A stretch of 64,000 nt of DNA from Portibacter marinus (lineage in GTDB: Bacteria; Bacteroidota; Bacteroidia; Chitinophagales; Saprospiraceae). Below, piece by piece: positions 53,755-63,770 of this stretch. A program made the position numbers and the translations under genes. The notes under the pieces were generated by a model, which was not told where the DNA came from, made no database searches, and saw nothing but the letters and a program-made list of their open reading frames with translations. The stretch is from the NCBI RefSeq assembly GCF_021533195.1, contig NZ_JAJNKB010000002.1, forward strand, positions 744,001 to 808,000, in the 5' to 3' direction. Position 1 is the stretch's first letter. Each line of letters begins with the position of its first letter.

Positions 53755-54528
53755 ATGAGACTTAAAAACAAGGTGGCGCTAATCACTGGCGGAGCTAGCG
53801 GAATTGGAAAAGAAAGTGCAATCTTATTTGCACAAGAAGGTGCACGGGTGACGGTGGTAGATGTCAATGAAGATGGTGGTAAGGAAACAGTTGAAATGAT
53901 TAGATCCATTGATGGGAAGGCCATTTTTCATAAAGCAGATGTATCACAAGAGAATGAGTGCAAACGTATGATTGAAATAATGGATAAAGAATACGGGGCA
54001 CTTCATATTTTATTCAACAATGCTGGCATCATGCACTCCGAAGATGGTGATAGCCAATCCACTGATGAACAGGTTTGGGATCTCACCATGAATGTCAATG
54101 TCAAAAGTGTATTTTTCGGATGTAAGTACGGTATCCCTTTGATACAAAAATCAGGTGGTGGATCTATAGTCAATACCGCTTCATTTGTTGCTCATTTGGG
54201 AGCTGCTACTCCACAAATTGCTTATACCGCGAGTAAAGGTGCCGTATTGGCAATGACACGCGAATTGGCAATCATCCACGCTCGTGAAAACATTAGGGTC
54301 AATGCGCTTTGTCCCGGGCCTTTGCGAACTGACTTACTAATGAATTTCCTAAATACAGAAGAGAAGAAGAATAGAAGATTAGTACATGTTCCTATGGGTC
54401 GATTTGGAGAGGCAAAAGAAATGGCAAAAGCTGCCTTATTTTTGGCCTCTGACGATTCTTCTTACATGACAGGAACAGAATTTCTTGTAGATGGAGGAAT
54501 CACTGCAGCATATGTGACTCCGGAGTAG
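53755..54528 (+). CDS. Short-chain dehydrogenase/reductase
   Basis: The 257-residue classical SDR has the cofactor motif TGGASGIG (11-18), NNAG (88-91) and the catalytic Ser143, Tyr157 and Lys161 (YTASK). Asp at the end of strand 2 (VVDVN) favours NAD(H). Within this operon it fits the oxidation of gamma-glutamylethanolamide, an alcohol, to its aldehyde. SDRs act on alcohols and not on amines, which argues for an amino alcohol rather than putrescine as the pathway substrate. It lies 100 bp after the ligase gene. Confidence 0.87.
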   Translation: MRLKNKVALITGGASGIGKESAILFAQEGARVTVVDVNEDGGKETVEMIRSIDGKAIFHKADVSQENECKRMIEIMDKEYGALHILFNNAGIMHSEDGDSQSTDEQVWDLTMNVNVKSVFFGCKYGIPLIQKSGGGSIVNTASFVAHLGAATPQIAYTASKGAVLAMTRELAIIHARENIRVNALCPGPLRTDLLMNFLNTEEKKNRRLVHVPMGRFGEAKEMAKAALFLASDDSSYMTGTEFLVDGGITAAYVTPE

Positions 54529-54566
54529 ATAGAATTTAGCAAAAAGTGTGAAAAGTCTTACGCTCA

Positions 54567-55934
54567 ATGAATAATAGTTTTAAAGTGATCAGTCCCATTG
54601 ACTTAACGATCTATCTTGAAAGAGCTTACGCTGGACCAAAGCAGATAGAAAATGTGCTATCTGCTGCTGCAAATGCTCAAAAAGAATGGCAAAAGAAATC
54701 CATAACAGATCGTGCTCTATTGTGCCAGAAAGCCGTAGACCTACTTGTTGCCAGGGCTGACCAAATTGGTGAAGAAATCACAATGCAAATGGGCCGTCCC
54801 ATTCGATATACTCCCAATGAAATAAGATCGGGTCTCAAAGAAAGAGCTGAATACATGATTCATATTGCTGAATCTGCTCTATCACCCATTGACATAGACA
54901 GCAAAAGAAAGATAAAAAGAGAGCCTATGGGTACAGTCATGGTGCTAGCTCCGTGGAATTATCCTTATCTAACCTCTATTAATGCGATCATTCCTGCTTT
55001 AATGGCAGGAAATACGGTCATTCTTAAGCATTCAGACCAAACGCCCCTCACTTCGGAAAGATACCAGGAAGCCTTTGACGAAGTCGGTCTGCCTGAGGGT
55101 GTTTTTCAATTTTTACACCTGAACCATGATCAAGTTGCGCAAGTCATCCAGGATTTTAGAATTAATCACGTGGCCTTCACAGGTTCAGTTGAGGGTGGAC
55201 ATGCCATACAGAAGGCCCTGTCCGGAAAGTTTATCACTTCCGGCCTGGAACTCGGAGGAAAGGATGCCGCCTACGTGACGGCTGATGCTGATGTTCAGAA
55301 GTCTGTAGAAAATCTGGTAGATGGTGCTTTTTTTAATTCAGGTCAGTCTTGTTGTGGCATTGAGAGAATTTATGTCCACGAATCTATTTATGAGTCATTT
55401 GTTCAATCATACGTATCATTGACTAAAAAATACGTAATGGGTAATCCTCTCCTGTCAGAAACAGAAATTGGGCCAATGGTTAAACCAGCAGCAGCCAGGT
55501 ATGTGATGGATGAGATCGACAAAGCTGTGGATCAAGGTGCACAAAAGCAAATTAAACAAGACCATCTCCATTCAAATGCGTATCTCTATCCAGAGGTCTT
55601 GACAAAAGTCAATCATTCCATGTCCATAATGACAAAGGAAACTTTTGGGCCAGTAGTTGGAATAATGTCCGTCCATAGTGATGAAGAGGCGATCAGATTG
55701 GTAAACGATAGTCCATATGGATTGACGGCATCTATTTGGAGTCAAGACAAAGCGCTAGCCTGGCACATTGGTGATCAATTAGAGGTAGGGACTGTGTTTA
55801 TGAATAGATGCGATTACCTCGATCCTGAACTTGCCTGGACCGGAGTGAAAAAAAGCGGTAAAGGATGTACCTTATCCAGCATTGGTTATGAACAGTTGAC
55901 CAGACCCAAATCATTTCATTTCAGAACGCTATGA
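54567..55934 (+). CDS. NAD(P)-dependent aldehyde dehydrogenase
   Basis: The 455-residue ALDH has PWNYP (129-133, Asn131), the cofactor Lys in ILKHSD (154), LELGGKD (general base Glu228) and the catalytic Cys in GQSCCG (Cys262). Length is slightly short at the N-terminus, as in the succinate-semialdehyde-like branch. The predicted role is to oxidise gamma-glutamyl-aminoacetaldehyde to gamma-glutamylglycine. It overlaps the amidotransferase gene by 4 bp (ATGA), showing co-translation. Confidence 0.87.
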   Translation: MNNSFKVISPIDLTIYLERAYAGPKQIENVLSAAANAQKEWQKKSITDRALLCQKAVDLLVARADQIGEEITMQMGRPIRYTPNEIRSGLKERAEYMIHIAESALSPIDIDSKRKIKREPMGTVMVLAPWNYPYLTSINAIIPALMAGNTVILKHSDQTPLTSERYQEAFDEVGLPEGVFQFLHLNHDQVAQVIQDFRINHVAFTGSVEGGHAIQKALSGKFITSGLELGGKDAAYVTADADVQKSVENLVDGAFFNSGQSCCGIERIYVHESIYESFVQSYVSLTKKYVMGNPLLSETEIGPMVKPAAARYVMDEIDKAVDQGAQKQIKQDHLHSNAYLYPEVLTKVNHSMSIMTKETFGPVVGIMSVHSDEEAIRLVNDSPYGLTASIWSQDKALAWHIGDQLEVGTVFMNRCDYLDPELAWTGVKKSGKGCTLSSIGYEQLTRPKSFHFRTL

Positions 55935-56596
55935 AAGTAGGACTCATTCTCTGCGACCATGTGCATCCTGATTACGTCAAGCAATTCGGGAATTATCCCA
56001 CCATGTTCTCTGATCTTTTTCCAGATTACCATTTAAAAATTTACGATGTGACGAAGCTGGAATTTCCTAATGATATTGATGAGTGTGACGCCTATATGGG
56101 TACTGGGTCCAAATTCTCCGTGTATGACAGCCATGAATGGATTACTGAAACACTAAAATTTGTTCGTCAATTATACCAAGCTAAGAAATGCTTTGTAGGT
56201 GTATGTTTCAGTCACCAATTGATAGGTCAGGCTTTGGGTGGAGAGGTAACCAGAAATGAGCTGGGATGGAGTGTGGGCGTTCATAGATTTGATCCTTTAG
56301 GGTTTAATTTACTGATGATGTGCCAGGATCACATCAGTAGCTGTCCCCCTCAAACTAAAGTCATTGCCTCAACTCCTAAGTGTCCCAATGCAATGATTCA
56401 AGTAGGTGAGCATTTTTTAGGAGTTCAGGCACATCCGGAGTTTACGAAAGCATATGATCGGGTGCTGATGGAAAATAGAGTGGATAGGATGGGTCAACTT
56501 ACGGTCGAACAGGGCATTCAAAGTCTTGATATACCTGTTCATCGCGAAGAAATAAAAGCATACATATCAGCATTTATCCTTAATAACCAGCGATGA
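55931..56596 (+). CDS. Class I glutamine amidotransferase-like gamma-glutamyl hydrolase
   Basis: The 221-residue product has the class I amidotransferase catalytic triad: Cys92 in GVCFSHQ, His168 and Glu170 in GVQAHPEF. It has no fused synthase domain, so it acts as a free hydrolase. In this operon the expected reaction is the release of glutamate from gamma-glutamylglycine (or a similar gamma-glutamyl product), the role that PuuD has in the putrescine pathway. It overlaps both neighbours by 4 bp. Confidence 0.82.
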   Translation: MKVGLILCDHVHPDYVKQFGNYPTMFSDLFPDYHLKIYDVTKLEFPNDIDECDAYMGTGSKFSVYDSHEWITETLKFVRQLYQAKKCFVGVCFSHQLIGQALGGEVTRNELGWSVGVHRFDPLGFNLLMMCQDHISSCPPQTKVIASTPKCPNAMIQVGEHFLGVQAHPEFTKAYDRVLMENRVDRMGQLTVEQGIQSLDIPVHREEIKAYISAFILNNQR

Positions 56597-57900
56597 CGAA
56601 CCAATTAAAGAAAACATTGGGGCCAGTAATGCTTTGGGGACTTGGTGTCGGATATGTCATTTCAGGAATGTATTTCGGGTGGAACTTAGGGTTGGAAAAG
56701 GGTGGTACCTTAGGCTTGGCGGTCGCTACAGGCTTTATTATTCTGATGTATCTCAGTTTTACATTTAGCTATACTGAATTGGCATGTGCCATTCCGAAAG
56801 CCGGAGGTGCATTTGATTACGCCATTCGCGCTCTCGGACCAAAGTGGGGTTTCATTGGAGGGATGGCACAAAATATTGAATTTATCTTTGCTCCGCCAGC
56901 CATTGCCTTTGCCATCGGCGCTTATATTAATCTATTCTTGCCTTCAATTCCCATCATATGGATTGCCATCGTAATCTATCTGATTTTCACCTTCATTAAT
57001 ATAAGGGGAGTCAAGTTTGCTGCTTCATTTGAGTTGATCATTACCATCATTGCAGTCATTGAATTACTGATCTTTGCCGGAGCCGCGGCACCCTCATTTG
57101 AATGGGAAAATATGACTCAGAATGCTTTACCTCATGGCTGGGGAGGAGCATTTGCAGCCATTCCATTTGCCATTTGGTTTTTCTTGGCCATAGAGGGCGT
57201 AGCCAATGTTGCAGAAGAAACCATCAATCCTCAACGTAACATATTGATAGGATTCGGTTCTGCAATACTCACTCTGGTCGTTTTATGTTTGTTGACTTTT
57301 TCTACTTCTGTGGGAGTGGCAGGGTGGGAAGCCATTGTGTACGAAACACCCGGGGCAGCTGCATCTGATTCACCTTTGCCACTGGCCTTGAAACGTATTT
57401 ACGGGGAGAGTCATTTGCTTTTTAAACTGGTGACCTCCATTGGTATCTTTGGACTGGTTGCATCTTTTCATGGTATTATCCTTGCTGCAGGTCGGGCCAC
57501 ATTTGAATTTGGACGAGTAGGTTTTGCTCCTAAAGCGATCGGTCGTGTTCATTCAAAATATCGTACTCCGGCCAATGCATTAATGGTCAATACCCTGATT
57601 GGTATTATAGCTTTGTTTACTGGAAAAACAGGAGACATCATTACCATTGCTTGTTTCGGAGCATTGGGCCTATACATCATTTCTATGGTTTCTATGATCA
57701 TCTTAAGAAGGAAAGAACCTCACTTAGAAAGGCCCTTCAAAGTGCCATTTTATCCATGGACACCGATACTTGCGCTTGTTATTGCCAGCATTTCGTTAAT
57801 TGCGATTACCATATATAATCCTTATCATGCGCTTGTTTTCGCAGGCATTATGATTGCTGGATATCTCGTATTTATGGGAACAAAAAGAGGTTCGATTTAA
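56593..57900 (+). CDS. APC-family permease, ethanolamine-permease-like
   Basis: The 435-residue transporter has about 12 membrane helices of the amino acid-polyamine-organocation family. Its N-terminal half (LGVGYVISGMYFGWNLGL, YTELACAIPKAGGAFDYA) and the LAIEGVANVAEETINPQRN segment match ethanolamine permeases (EutP/Eat type) better than amino acid permeases. It is the last gene of the operon and overlaps the hydrolase gene by 4 bp. The predicted substrate is ethanolamine; a related amino alcohol cannot be excluded. Confidence 0.85.
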   Translation: MTNQLKKTLGPVMLWGLGVGYVISGMYFGWNLGLEKGGTLGLAVATGFIILMYLSFTFSYTELACAIPKAGGAFDYAIRALGPKWGFIGGMAQNIEFIFAPPAIAFAIGAYINLFLPSIPIIWIAIVIYLIFTFINIRGVKFAASFELIITIIAVIELLIFAGAAAPSFEWENMTQNALPHGWGGAFAAIPFAIWFFLAIEGVANVAEETINPQRNILIGFGSAILTLVVLCLLTFSTSVGVAGWEAIVYETPGAAASDSPLPLALKRIYGESHLLFKLVTSIGIFGLVASFHGIILAAGRATFEFGRVGFAPKAIGRVHSKYRTPANALMVNTLIGIIALFTGKTGDIITIACFGALGLYIISMVSMIILRRKEPHLERPFKVPFYPWTPILALVIASISLIAITIYNPYHALVFAGIMIAGYLVFMGTKRGSI

Positions 57901-57921
57901 TTAATATACTGTAGAAATTAA

Positions 57922-60090
57922 ATGATGATGAATAGGAATATAGTATGGGTTCTTTTCTTTGCTTTTGGTTTGATGTCAACGAGCTTTGCACAAGATGCCC
58001 TTTCAGCAAAGGATTACGAACAGGCAGAAAGTATGTTGAGCTGGAATGTTAGAAAGCTCGTAGATTGCATGAATGTTGATCCCAATTGGGTCGATGATGA
58101 AACATTTTGGTACAAGAATCTCATTCCCAATGGTGTTGAGTACGTAATGTATCACATTGGCCAGGAAAGAAAGCAGGTATTGAAAGATAATAGTGAGTTG
58201 CCAGATGGAAAACCGCAGCCCATTTACGATAGGAGAAAGGAGGTGGTCTCACCGGACGGTAAGAAAGTGGTGTACATAGATGATTGGAATTTATGGATGC
58301 GCCACCTGGAAACCGGTCAAGAAACCCAACTAACTACCGACGGGTTTGAAAACTTTGGTTACGCGACTGATAATGCCGGATGGAGACAAGGTCCCGGACC
58401 CATTGTACTTTGGTCTCCCGATTCAAAAAAAATTGCCACTTACAGACAAGATCAAAGGCACGTTTCCGATATGTACTTGGTCAAAACGACCGTTGGGGCT
58501 CCAGAATTAATGCAATGGAAATATCCTCTTCCTATGGATGAAAAGATCATACAGATTCATAGGGTGATCATTGACACTGAATCTGGAGAAATTGTCAAAC
58601 TGAATATAGATCCTGACCCAAGAAGAGGCACACTCTGCGATGATATTTCGTGTAGTGGTGCATTCGATGACAATGAATGGAGTCCCGATAGCAAAAAACT
58701 GGCTTTCGTTTCATCTTCCCGAGATCATAAAGTGGCACAACTACGCATCGCGGATGCAGCCACCGGTGAGGTAAGGGATGTTTACAAAGAAGTTTCTCCG
58801 ACGCAATATGAATCAGGTCGTAGGGCTATCAACTGGCGGTATTTGCCTTTAACTGAGGAGTTTATCTGGTACTCAGAGAAGGATAATTGGGGTCATTTAT
58901 ATTTACATGATTTGCAAACAGGAAAGGTTAAGAATCAAATCACAGAAGGAGAGTGGATCGTCAATAAAATAAGACATATTGATAGAGAAGCTAGGAAAAT
59001 CTATTTTGAAGCTCAAGGGCGTGAAGAAGGAAGAGACCCTTACTTCAATCATTTTTATTCTATTGATTTTTCTGGAGAGAATCTCAAACTCTTAACACCG
59101 GAAAATGGAAATCATAGTATAGAATTATCTCCCAATCATCAGTACTTTATTGACAACTATTCTCAACCTGATGTTCCGCCGGTTTCCGTTTTGAGATCAA
59201 TCAATGGAGATCTGCTAGATACACTTGAGGAAGCCAATATTTCCAGATTGTTGGCATCAGGTTGGCAACCACCTAAACCGATCAAGGTTAAATCGGATGA
59301 TGGAAAATATGATTTATACGGATTGATGTATACCCCCACTGATCTGGATCAAAACAAGAAATATCCGATCGTCAATTACGTTTATCCGGGACCTCAGGGA
59401 GGCGGGGTCGGAACGAGATCTTTTAGTCCGGGTAGACGTGATCATCAGGCGTTGGCAGAACTGGGATTTGTAGTAGTAGTGGTAGACGGTACTTGTAATC
59501 CGGGAAGGTCGAAGGCCTTTCATGATGAATGTTATGGTGATATGTCAGTCAACACGCTTCCTGACCAGATTTCGGCTTTAAGGCAATTGGCGAAAGATCA
59601 TCCCTATATGGATCTGGAAAGGGTAGGAATATGGGGGCACTCAGGAGGTGGATTTGCTACGGCAGCTGCGCTTTTTGATTATCCCGATTTTTATGATGTT
59701 GGGATTTCTGAATCTGGTAATCACGATAACAGGAACTATGAAGATGATTGGGGTGAGCGATATGTCGGGTTGGAAGTTGGAGACAACTATGAAAAACAGG
59801 CCAATCAATTGAAGGCGAAAAATCTGAAGGGAAAGCTATTGCTTGCTCATGGCATGATGGATGACAATGTGCCTCACTATAATACGAACCTGGTGGTGGA
59901 TGCATTGATAAAAGCCAACAAGGATTTTGACCTCATCATGTTTCCGAATGCTAGACATGGTTATGGCGCGGACACCTTTTACATGACCCGTAAGAGATGG
60001 GATTACTTCGTGAAACACCTACTAGGAAAGGAGCCTCCGAAAGAGTATAAGATAGAATATCAGCAGGATACAAGAGTCAGCAGAGCCTAA
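57922..60090 (+). CDS. Dipeptidyl-peptidase-IV-like S9 serine peptidase
   Basis: The 722-residue exported enzyme has a signal peptide (about 1-23, ending TSFAQ), an N-terminal propeller (about 60-470) and an S9 catalytic domain with GHSGGG (nucleophile Ser). The Asp in GMMDDNVP and His in ARHGYG complete the triad. It would cut dipeptides after Pro or Ala from peptides in the periplasm or outside. It starts 21 bp after the permease gene, so read-through from the amine operon is possible, but a functional link is not evident. Confidence 0.87.
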   Translation: MMMNRNIVWVLFFAFGLMSTSFAQDALSAKDYEQAESMLSWNVRKLVDCMNVDPNWVDDETFWYKNLIPNGVEYVMYHIGQERKQVLKDNSELPDGKPQPIYDRRKEVVSPDGKKVVYIDDWNLWMRHLETGQETQLTTDGFENFGYATDNAGWRQGPGPIVLWSPDSKKIATYRQDQRHVSDMYLVKTTVGAPELMQWKYPLPMDEKIIQIHRVIIDTESGEIVKLNIDPDPRRGTLCDDISCSGAFDDNEWSPDSKKLAFVSSSRDHKVAQLRIADAATGEVRDVYKEVSPTQYESGRRAINWRYLPLTEEFIWYSEKDNWGHLYLHDLQTGKVKNQITEGEWIVNKIRHIDREARKIYFEAQGREEGRDPYFNHFYSIDFSGENLKLLTPENGNHSIELSPNHQYFIDNYSQPDVPPVSVLRSINGDLLDTLEEANISRLLASGWQPPKPIKVKSDDGKYDLYGLMYTPTDLDQNKKYPIVNYVYPGPQGGGVGTRSFSPGRRDHQALAELGFVVVVVDGTCNPGRSKAFHDECYGDMSVNTLPDQISALRQLAKDHPYMDLERVGIWGHSGGGFATAAALFDYPDFYDVGISESGNHDNRNYEDDWGERYVGLEVGDNYEKQANQLKAKNLKGKLLLAHGMMDDNVPHYNTNLVVDALIKANKDFDLIMFPNARHGYGADTFYMTRKRWDYFVKHLLGKEPPKEYKIEYQQDTRVSRA

Positions 60091-60190
60091 GTATTGGTCA
60101 TTTCAAGACATTTGATAGCTGGTTATTTTGTTGCCAACAACGCAAAAAGTCATTAGGAAGTGTATGATCACGAAATTCAATCAATCCTCT

Positions 60191-62482
60191 TTACTTTTGA
60201 TTTTGAGCGTGTATGGCAGCAATCCCAACCATGTCTACAATCTGTCTTACACTTGCCCCTAATTGCAGGACGTGAATCGATTTCTTGAGCCCCAATAATA
60301 TCGGGCCTATAATGTCCGTGTCTGAGATGCTTCCCAACATGTTGTAGGCGATATTCGCAGAAGAAAGATTGGGGAATATCAATGTATTGGCTCTTAAGTC
60401 CTTTAATTTTGAAAACGGGTAGAAAGACTTTCTTATTTCCGGATTCAGTGCCATATGTGCCTGCATTTCACCGTCCAGCATCCAGTCCGGATGCTTTTCA
60501 TGCAAAATACGAGTAGCCTCACGCATCAACACAGCAGACTCACCATTGGGCACTGACCCAAAATTAGAATAGGTGATTAAGGCGATTCTTGGTTCAATAT
60601 CAAATCGTCTTACTTCTGCGGCAACCAATTCGGTAATATTGGAAATATCATGTGCGTTGAGGTGGTGATTAATCGTGGTATCTGCTATAAATACAGGACC
60701 ATTTTTAGTCATCAGAATATGCATGCCTGCCACCTTCTTCACATCAGGTCGAGCTCCGACAATCTGTAATGCCGGCCTAACTGTAGTCGGAAATTTTTTG
60801 GTCAATCCACCAATCATCCCATCCGCATCACCATTTTCTATCATCAAAGCCCCGTAATGACTGCGATATCTGACATGATCCAAACATTCCTCATGGGTCA
60901 GTCCTTTTCTCATTCGTTTACGATACAAGATTTTACCGTATTCTTCTATTTTAGCTTCCTCCTTTTTGCCATCTGGCTGTTTGGGATCAATGATAGGAAC
61001 ACCGGGGAGGTTGATGTTATAGTCCTTCATCATCTGTTGGATGATTGGCTTTTTGCCCAGCAAAATGGGAAGCGCTATTTTTTCCTCTACGATGACCTGA
61101 ACCGCTTTTAGTAATGACACATTTTCAGCATCGGCAAATACAATTCTTTTCAAGTCCTGCTTGGCCTTGTTTTCGATCACTTTTGACAGAGAATGCCCTG
61201 TTCCAAGTCTCATATCCAGCTCGGCAGTATATTGATCCCAATCTTTAATAGGATTTTTGGCTACTCCAGAATCCATTGCAGCTTTGGCGACGGCGGGAGC
61301 CAGTGTGGTAATCAGACGTGGGTCGACTGGCTTGGGTATGAAATAGTCTCTTCCAAATCTAAGGTCAATATCATTATATGCCATATTGACCAGATCAGGA
61401 ACAGGCTTTTTAGCCAGTTCTGCCAGTGCATAGGCCGCGCCCAATTTCATTTCTTCATTGATTTCAGTGGCGCGGACATCCAATGCGCCCCGGAAAATAT
61501 AAGGGAAGCCTAAAACATTGTTAACCTGGTTCGGGTAGTCTGAACGACCAGTGGCCACAAGGCAGTCAGGCCTCGCAGAACGTGCATCGTTGTAACTGAT
61601 TTCTGGGGTTGGATTAGCAAGTGCAAAAACGATTGGATCTTTGGCCATCGACCGTACCATATCTTTAGAAATGATATTTCCGGCAGAAAGTCCCAGGAAA
61701 ACATCTGCACCTGTCATAGCTTCACTGATGTTGCTATACATAGGTTGATTGGCAAATTCTTTTTGATAGGGACTCAGGTCATTCCGATCTGTGGAGATCT
61801 GGCCTGCAATATCAAACATGATGATATTTTCTTTTCTGACTCCTATTTTTAGCCACATACGAATACATGAAATGGCCGCTGCTCCGGCACCGGAAACGAT
61901 CACCCGGACATCAGAGATTTCTTTCTTTACGATTTCCAGAGCATTCAATAGTGCAGCAGCAGAGATAATGGCCGTTCCATGCTGATCATCGTGCATGACC
62001 GGAATATTTAATTCTTGCTTCAATCGTTCTTCGATCGTAAAACAATGTGGGGCTGCGATATCTTCCAGATTGACTCCTCCGAATGTAGGCTCTAAAAGCT
62101 TGACAGTTCTGACGAACTCGTCCACATCCGTCGTATTCAGTTCCAGATCGAAGCAATCAATGTCCGCATAGATCTTGAACAGCAAGCCTTTTCCTTCCAT
62201 GACAGGTTTGCTTGCAGCCGGTCCGATATTGCCCAGGCCTAATACAGCTGTTCCATTGGTAATAACTGCTACCAGATTGCCTTTGGTCGTGTACCTATAG
62301 GCGTCCTCAATATTTTTTGCGATTTGTAAGCAAGGCTCTGCAACCCCTGGAGAATATGCCAACGAGAGGTCCCTTTGATTGGCAGTTTCTTTCGTGGGGA
62401 TAACTTCTATCTTACCGGGTCTGCCAGCTTCATGGTACTCTAAAGCTGCCTTTTTCAAGGAGTTTTGTTTCGTTTCTTTCAT
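60191..62482 (-). CDS. maeB: NADP-dependent malic enzyme with phosphotransacetylase-like domain
   Basis: The 763-residue MaeB-type enzyme converts malate to pyruvate, CO2 and NADPH. The malic domain (about 20-155, with [15 protein letters not shown] and [20 protein letters not shown]), the NAD(P)-binding domain (about 160-410) and a C-terminal phosphotransacetylase-like domain (about 430-755) are all present. The C-terminal domain is regulatory in this family. It is encoded 10 bp after the CvfB-like gene and shares its transcript. Confidence 0.95.
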   Translation of the reverse strand: MKETKQNSLKKAALEYHEAGRPGKIEVIPTKETANQRDLSLAYSPGVAEPCLQIAKNIEDAYRYTTKGNLVAVITNGTAVLGLGNIGPAASKPVMEGKGLLFKIYADIDCFDLELNTTDVDEFVRTVKLLEPTFGGVNLEDIAAPHCFTIEERLKQELNIPVMHDDQHGTAIISAAALLNALEIVKKEISDVRVIVSGAGAAAISCIRMWLKIGVRKENIIMFDIAGQISTDRNDLSPYQKEFANQPMYSNISEAMTGADVFLGLSAGNIISKDMVRSMAKDPIVFALANPTPEISYNDARSARPDCLVATGRSDYPNQVNNVLGFPYIFRGALDVRATEINEEMKLGAAYALAELAKKPVPDLVNMAYNDIDLRFGRDYFIPKPVDPRLITTLAPAVAKAAMDSGVAKNPIKDWDQYTAELDMRLGTGHSLSKVIENKAKQDLKRIVFADAENVSLLKAVQVIVEEKIALPILLGKKPIIQQMMKDYNINLPGVPIIDPKQPDGKKEEAKIEEYGKILYRKRMRKGLTHEECLDHVRYRSHYGALMIENGDADGMIGGLTKKFPTTVRPALQIVGARPDVKKVAGMHILMTKNGPVFIADTTINHHLNAHDISNITELVAAEVRRFDIEPRIALITYSNFGSVPNGESAVLMREATRILHEKHPDWMLDGEMQAHMALNPEIRKSFYPFSKLKDLRANTLIFPNLSSANIAYNMLGSISDTDIIGPILLGLKKSIHVLQLGASVRQIVDMVGIAAIHAQNQK

Positions 62483-62492
62483 ATCAATTTGC

Positions 62493-63308
62493 TCAATTCA
62501 CTAAACGGATTCCGTCTTTTTCGATGGTAATTTGTCGATTTTTATACAAACCTCCGATGGCCTTTTTAAATAACTTTTTGCTGATACCAAATTCTTTTCT
62601 GATGGCTGTAGCGTCGGATTTATCATTGTAAGGTAAGAATCCATCCGGAGTTGACTTTAGGATAGACCATATTTTTTCTGCATTGGGTTCTATACTTTTG
62701 TGTCCAATGGGAAGCAAGCTAATGTCAATTTTGCCGTCTTCTCGGATAGGTTTAATATAACCTTTTAATGCTTCACCGTGCCTGAGAATCCTACCATGTG
62801 TTTCACTTTCGTATATCAATCCATCATATTTTTGGTTAATCACTGCCATGTATCCCAGTTGGGTTTCGCTATAGATCAGCAAATCAACCTTTTGTCCAAA
62901 TTTTATGTCCTCGTCTGCTGTGGCTTGAAGAAATGGCTTAAGTTTGGCGGTACCAACCAATCTATTGGTAAGTTCATCCAAGTACATGTGTACCACGTAT
63001 TTTCGGTTGGGAATCATATCCTTCGTCTGGTTGCGATAGGGAATGAACAAATCCTTTTCAATACCCATATCACAAAAAGCACCGATCATGTTAATTTCAG
63101 TCACCGTTAAAGTTTCAAATTTCCCTTTAGTGATGTAAGGTTTCTTAAGCGTCCCCTCGATTTCGTCTCCATCATTATAAACGAAAACTTCGAGTTCATC
63201 GCCAGTATTAACTTCAGTCCCTTCTAATTCTATTCCGTGTTCCAGTTTGATTGTGTTTCCATCGACACTAAGAACTTTCAATTTTTGTATTTCTCCGACT
63301 TTCAGCAT
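62493..63308 (-). CDS. CvfB-like S1-domain RNA-binding protein
   Basis: The 271-residue protein has S1-like beta-barrel domains (about 1-65, 65-140 and 145-215, seen in GAFCDMGIEKDLFIPYRNQ and KGYIKPIREDGKIDISLL). A C-terminal winged-helix domain follows (AIRKEFGISKKLFKKAIGGL). This order is that of CvfB/YitL proteins, which bind RNA and are conserved in Firmicutes and Bacteroidota. It is followed by maeB after 10 bp, and its start lies 24 bp from the divergent SRPBCC gene at 63333. Confidence 0.85.
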   Translation of the reverse strand: MLKVGEIQKLKVLSVDGNTIKLEHGIELEGTEVNTGDELEVFVYNDGDEIEGTLKKPYITKGKFETLTVTEINMIGAFCDMGIEKDLFIPYRNQTKDMIPNRKYVVHMYLDELTNRLVGTAKLKPFLQATADEDIKFGQKVDLLIYSETQLGYMAVINQKYDGLIYESETHGRILRHGEALKGYIKPIREDGKIDISLLPIGHKSIEPNAEKIWSILKSTPDGFLPYNDKSDATAIRKEFGISKKLFKKAIGGLYKNRQITIEKDGIRLVN

Positions 63309-63332
63309 TTTGCAAAATTACTATATTCCGAT

Positions 63333-63770
63333 ATGAAAAATAATTCCTATAACCTTTATCATGACTTTGTTATTAAGTCCTCTCCATCTAAAGTATTCGA
63401 TTCAATTGTAAAACCTGAAAACTTGATCAATTGGTGGCCTCAAAAATGCAATGGTGAGCCCAAACATGGAGCCATTTACCGCTTGTATTTTTCTTCACAG
63501 TACGATTGGCTCGCAGAAGTGGTCGGTTTTGAACTGAAAAAGTCTTTTTACCTTAAAATGATCAAAGCAGACACAGATTGGATGCCTACCACTTTTGGTT
63601 TTGATCTAAAGGAAGAAAATGGCAATACCTTGGTACAGTTTTTCCATAAGGGTTGGCCTAAGCTCAACCATCATTTTCGTAAAGCGAATTGGCATTGGGC
63701 TCTTTTGTTAAAAGCATTGAAGGACTATGTAGAGGAAGAAACCATCATTCCTTTTGAACACAGAGCCTAG
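63333..63770 (+). CDS. SRPBCC (AHSA1/START-like) domain protein
   Basis: The 145-residue product is a single SRPBCC fold domain: FVIKSSPSKVFDSIVKPENL, INWWPQKCNGEPKHG, LQ-type strands and a long C-terminal helix (NWHWALLLKALKDYVEEE). Family members bind hydrophobic ligands or act in stress response; the ligand is unknown. The open frame reaches back to 63237 inside cvfB, but the ATG at 63333 is the proper start. It overlaps the last 26 bp of the convergent gene at the window edge. Confidence 0.82.
   Translation: MKNNSYNLYHDFVIKSSPSKVFDSIVKPENLINWWPQKCNGEPKHGAIYRLYFSSQYDWLAEVVGFELKKSFYLKMIKADTDWMPTTFGFDLKEENGNTLVQFFHKGWPKLNHHFRKANWHWALLLKALKDYVEEETIIPFEHRA

Noticed and set aside
60105-60140. 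GTTG/CAAC inverted repeat between the S9 peptidase and maeB as a terminator
   Set aside because: The stem is only about 4-5 bp and there is no T tract, so it cannot be supported as a terminator.
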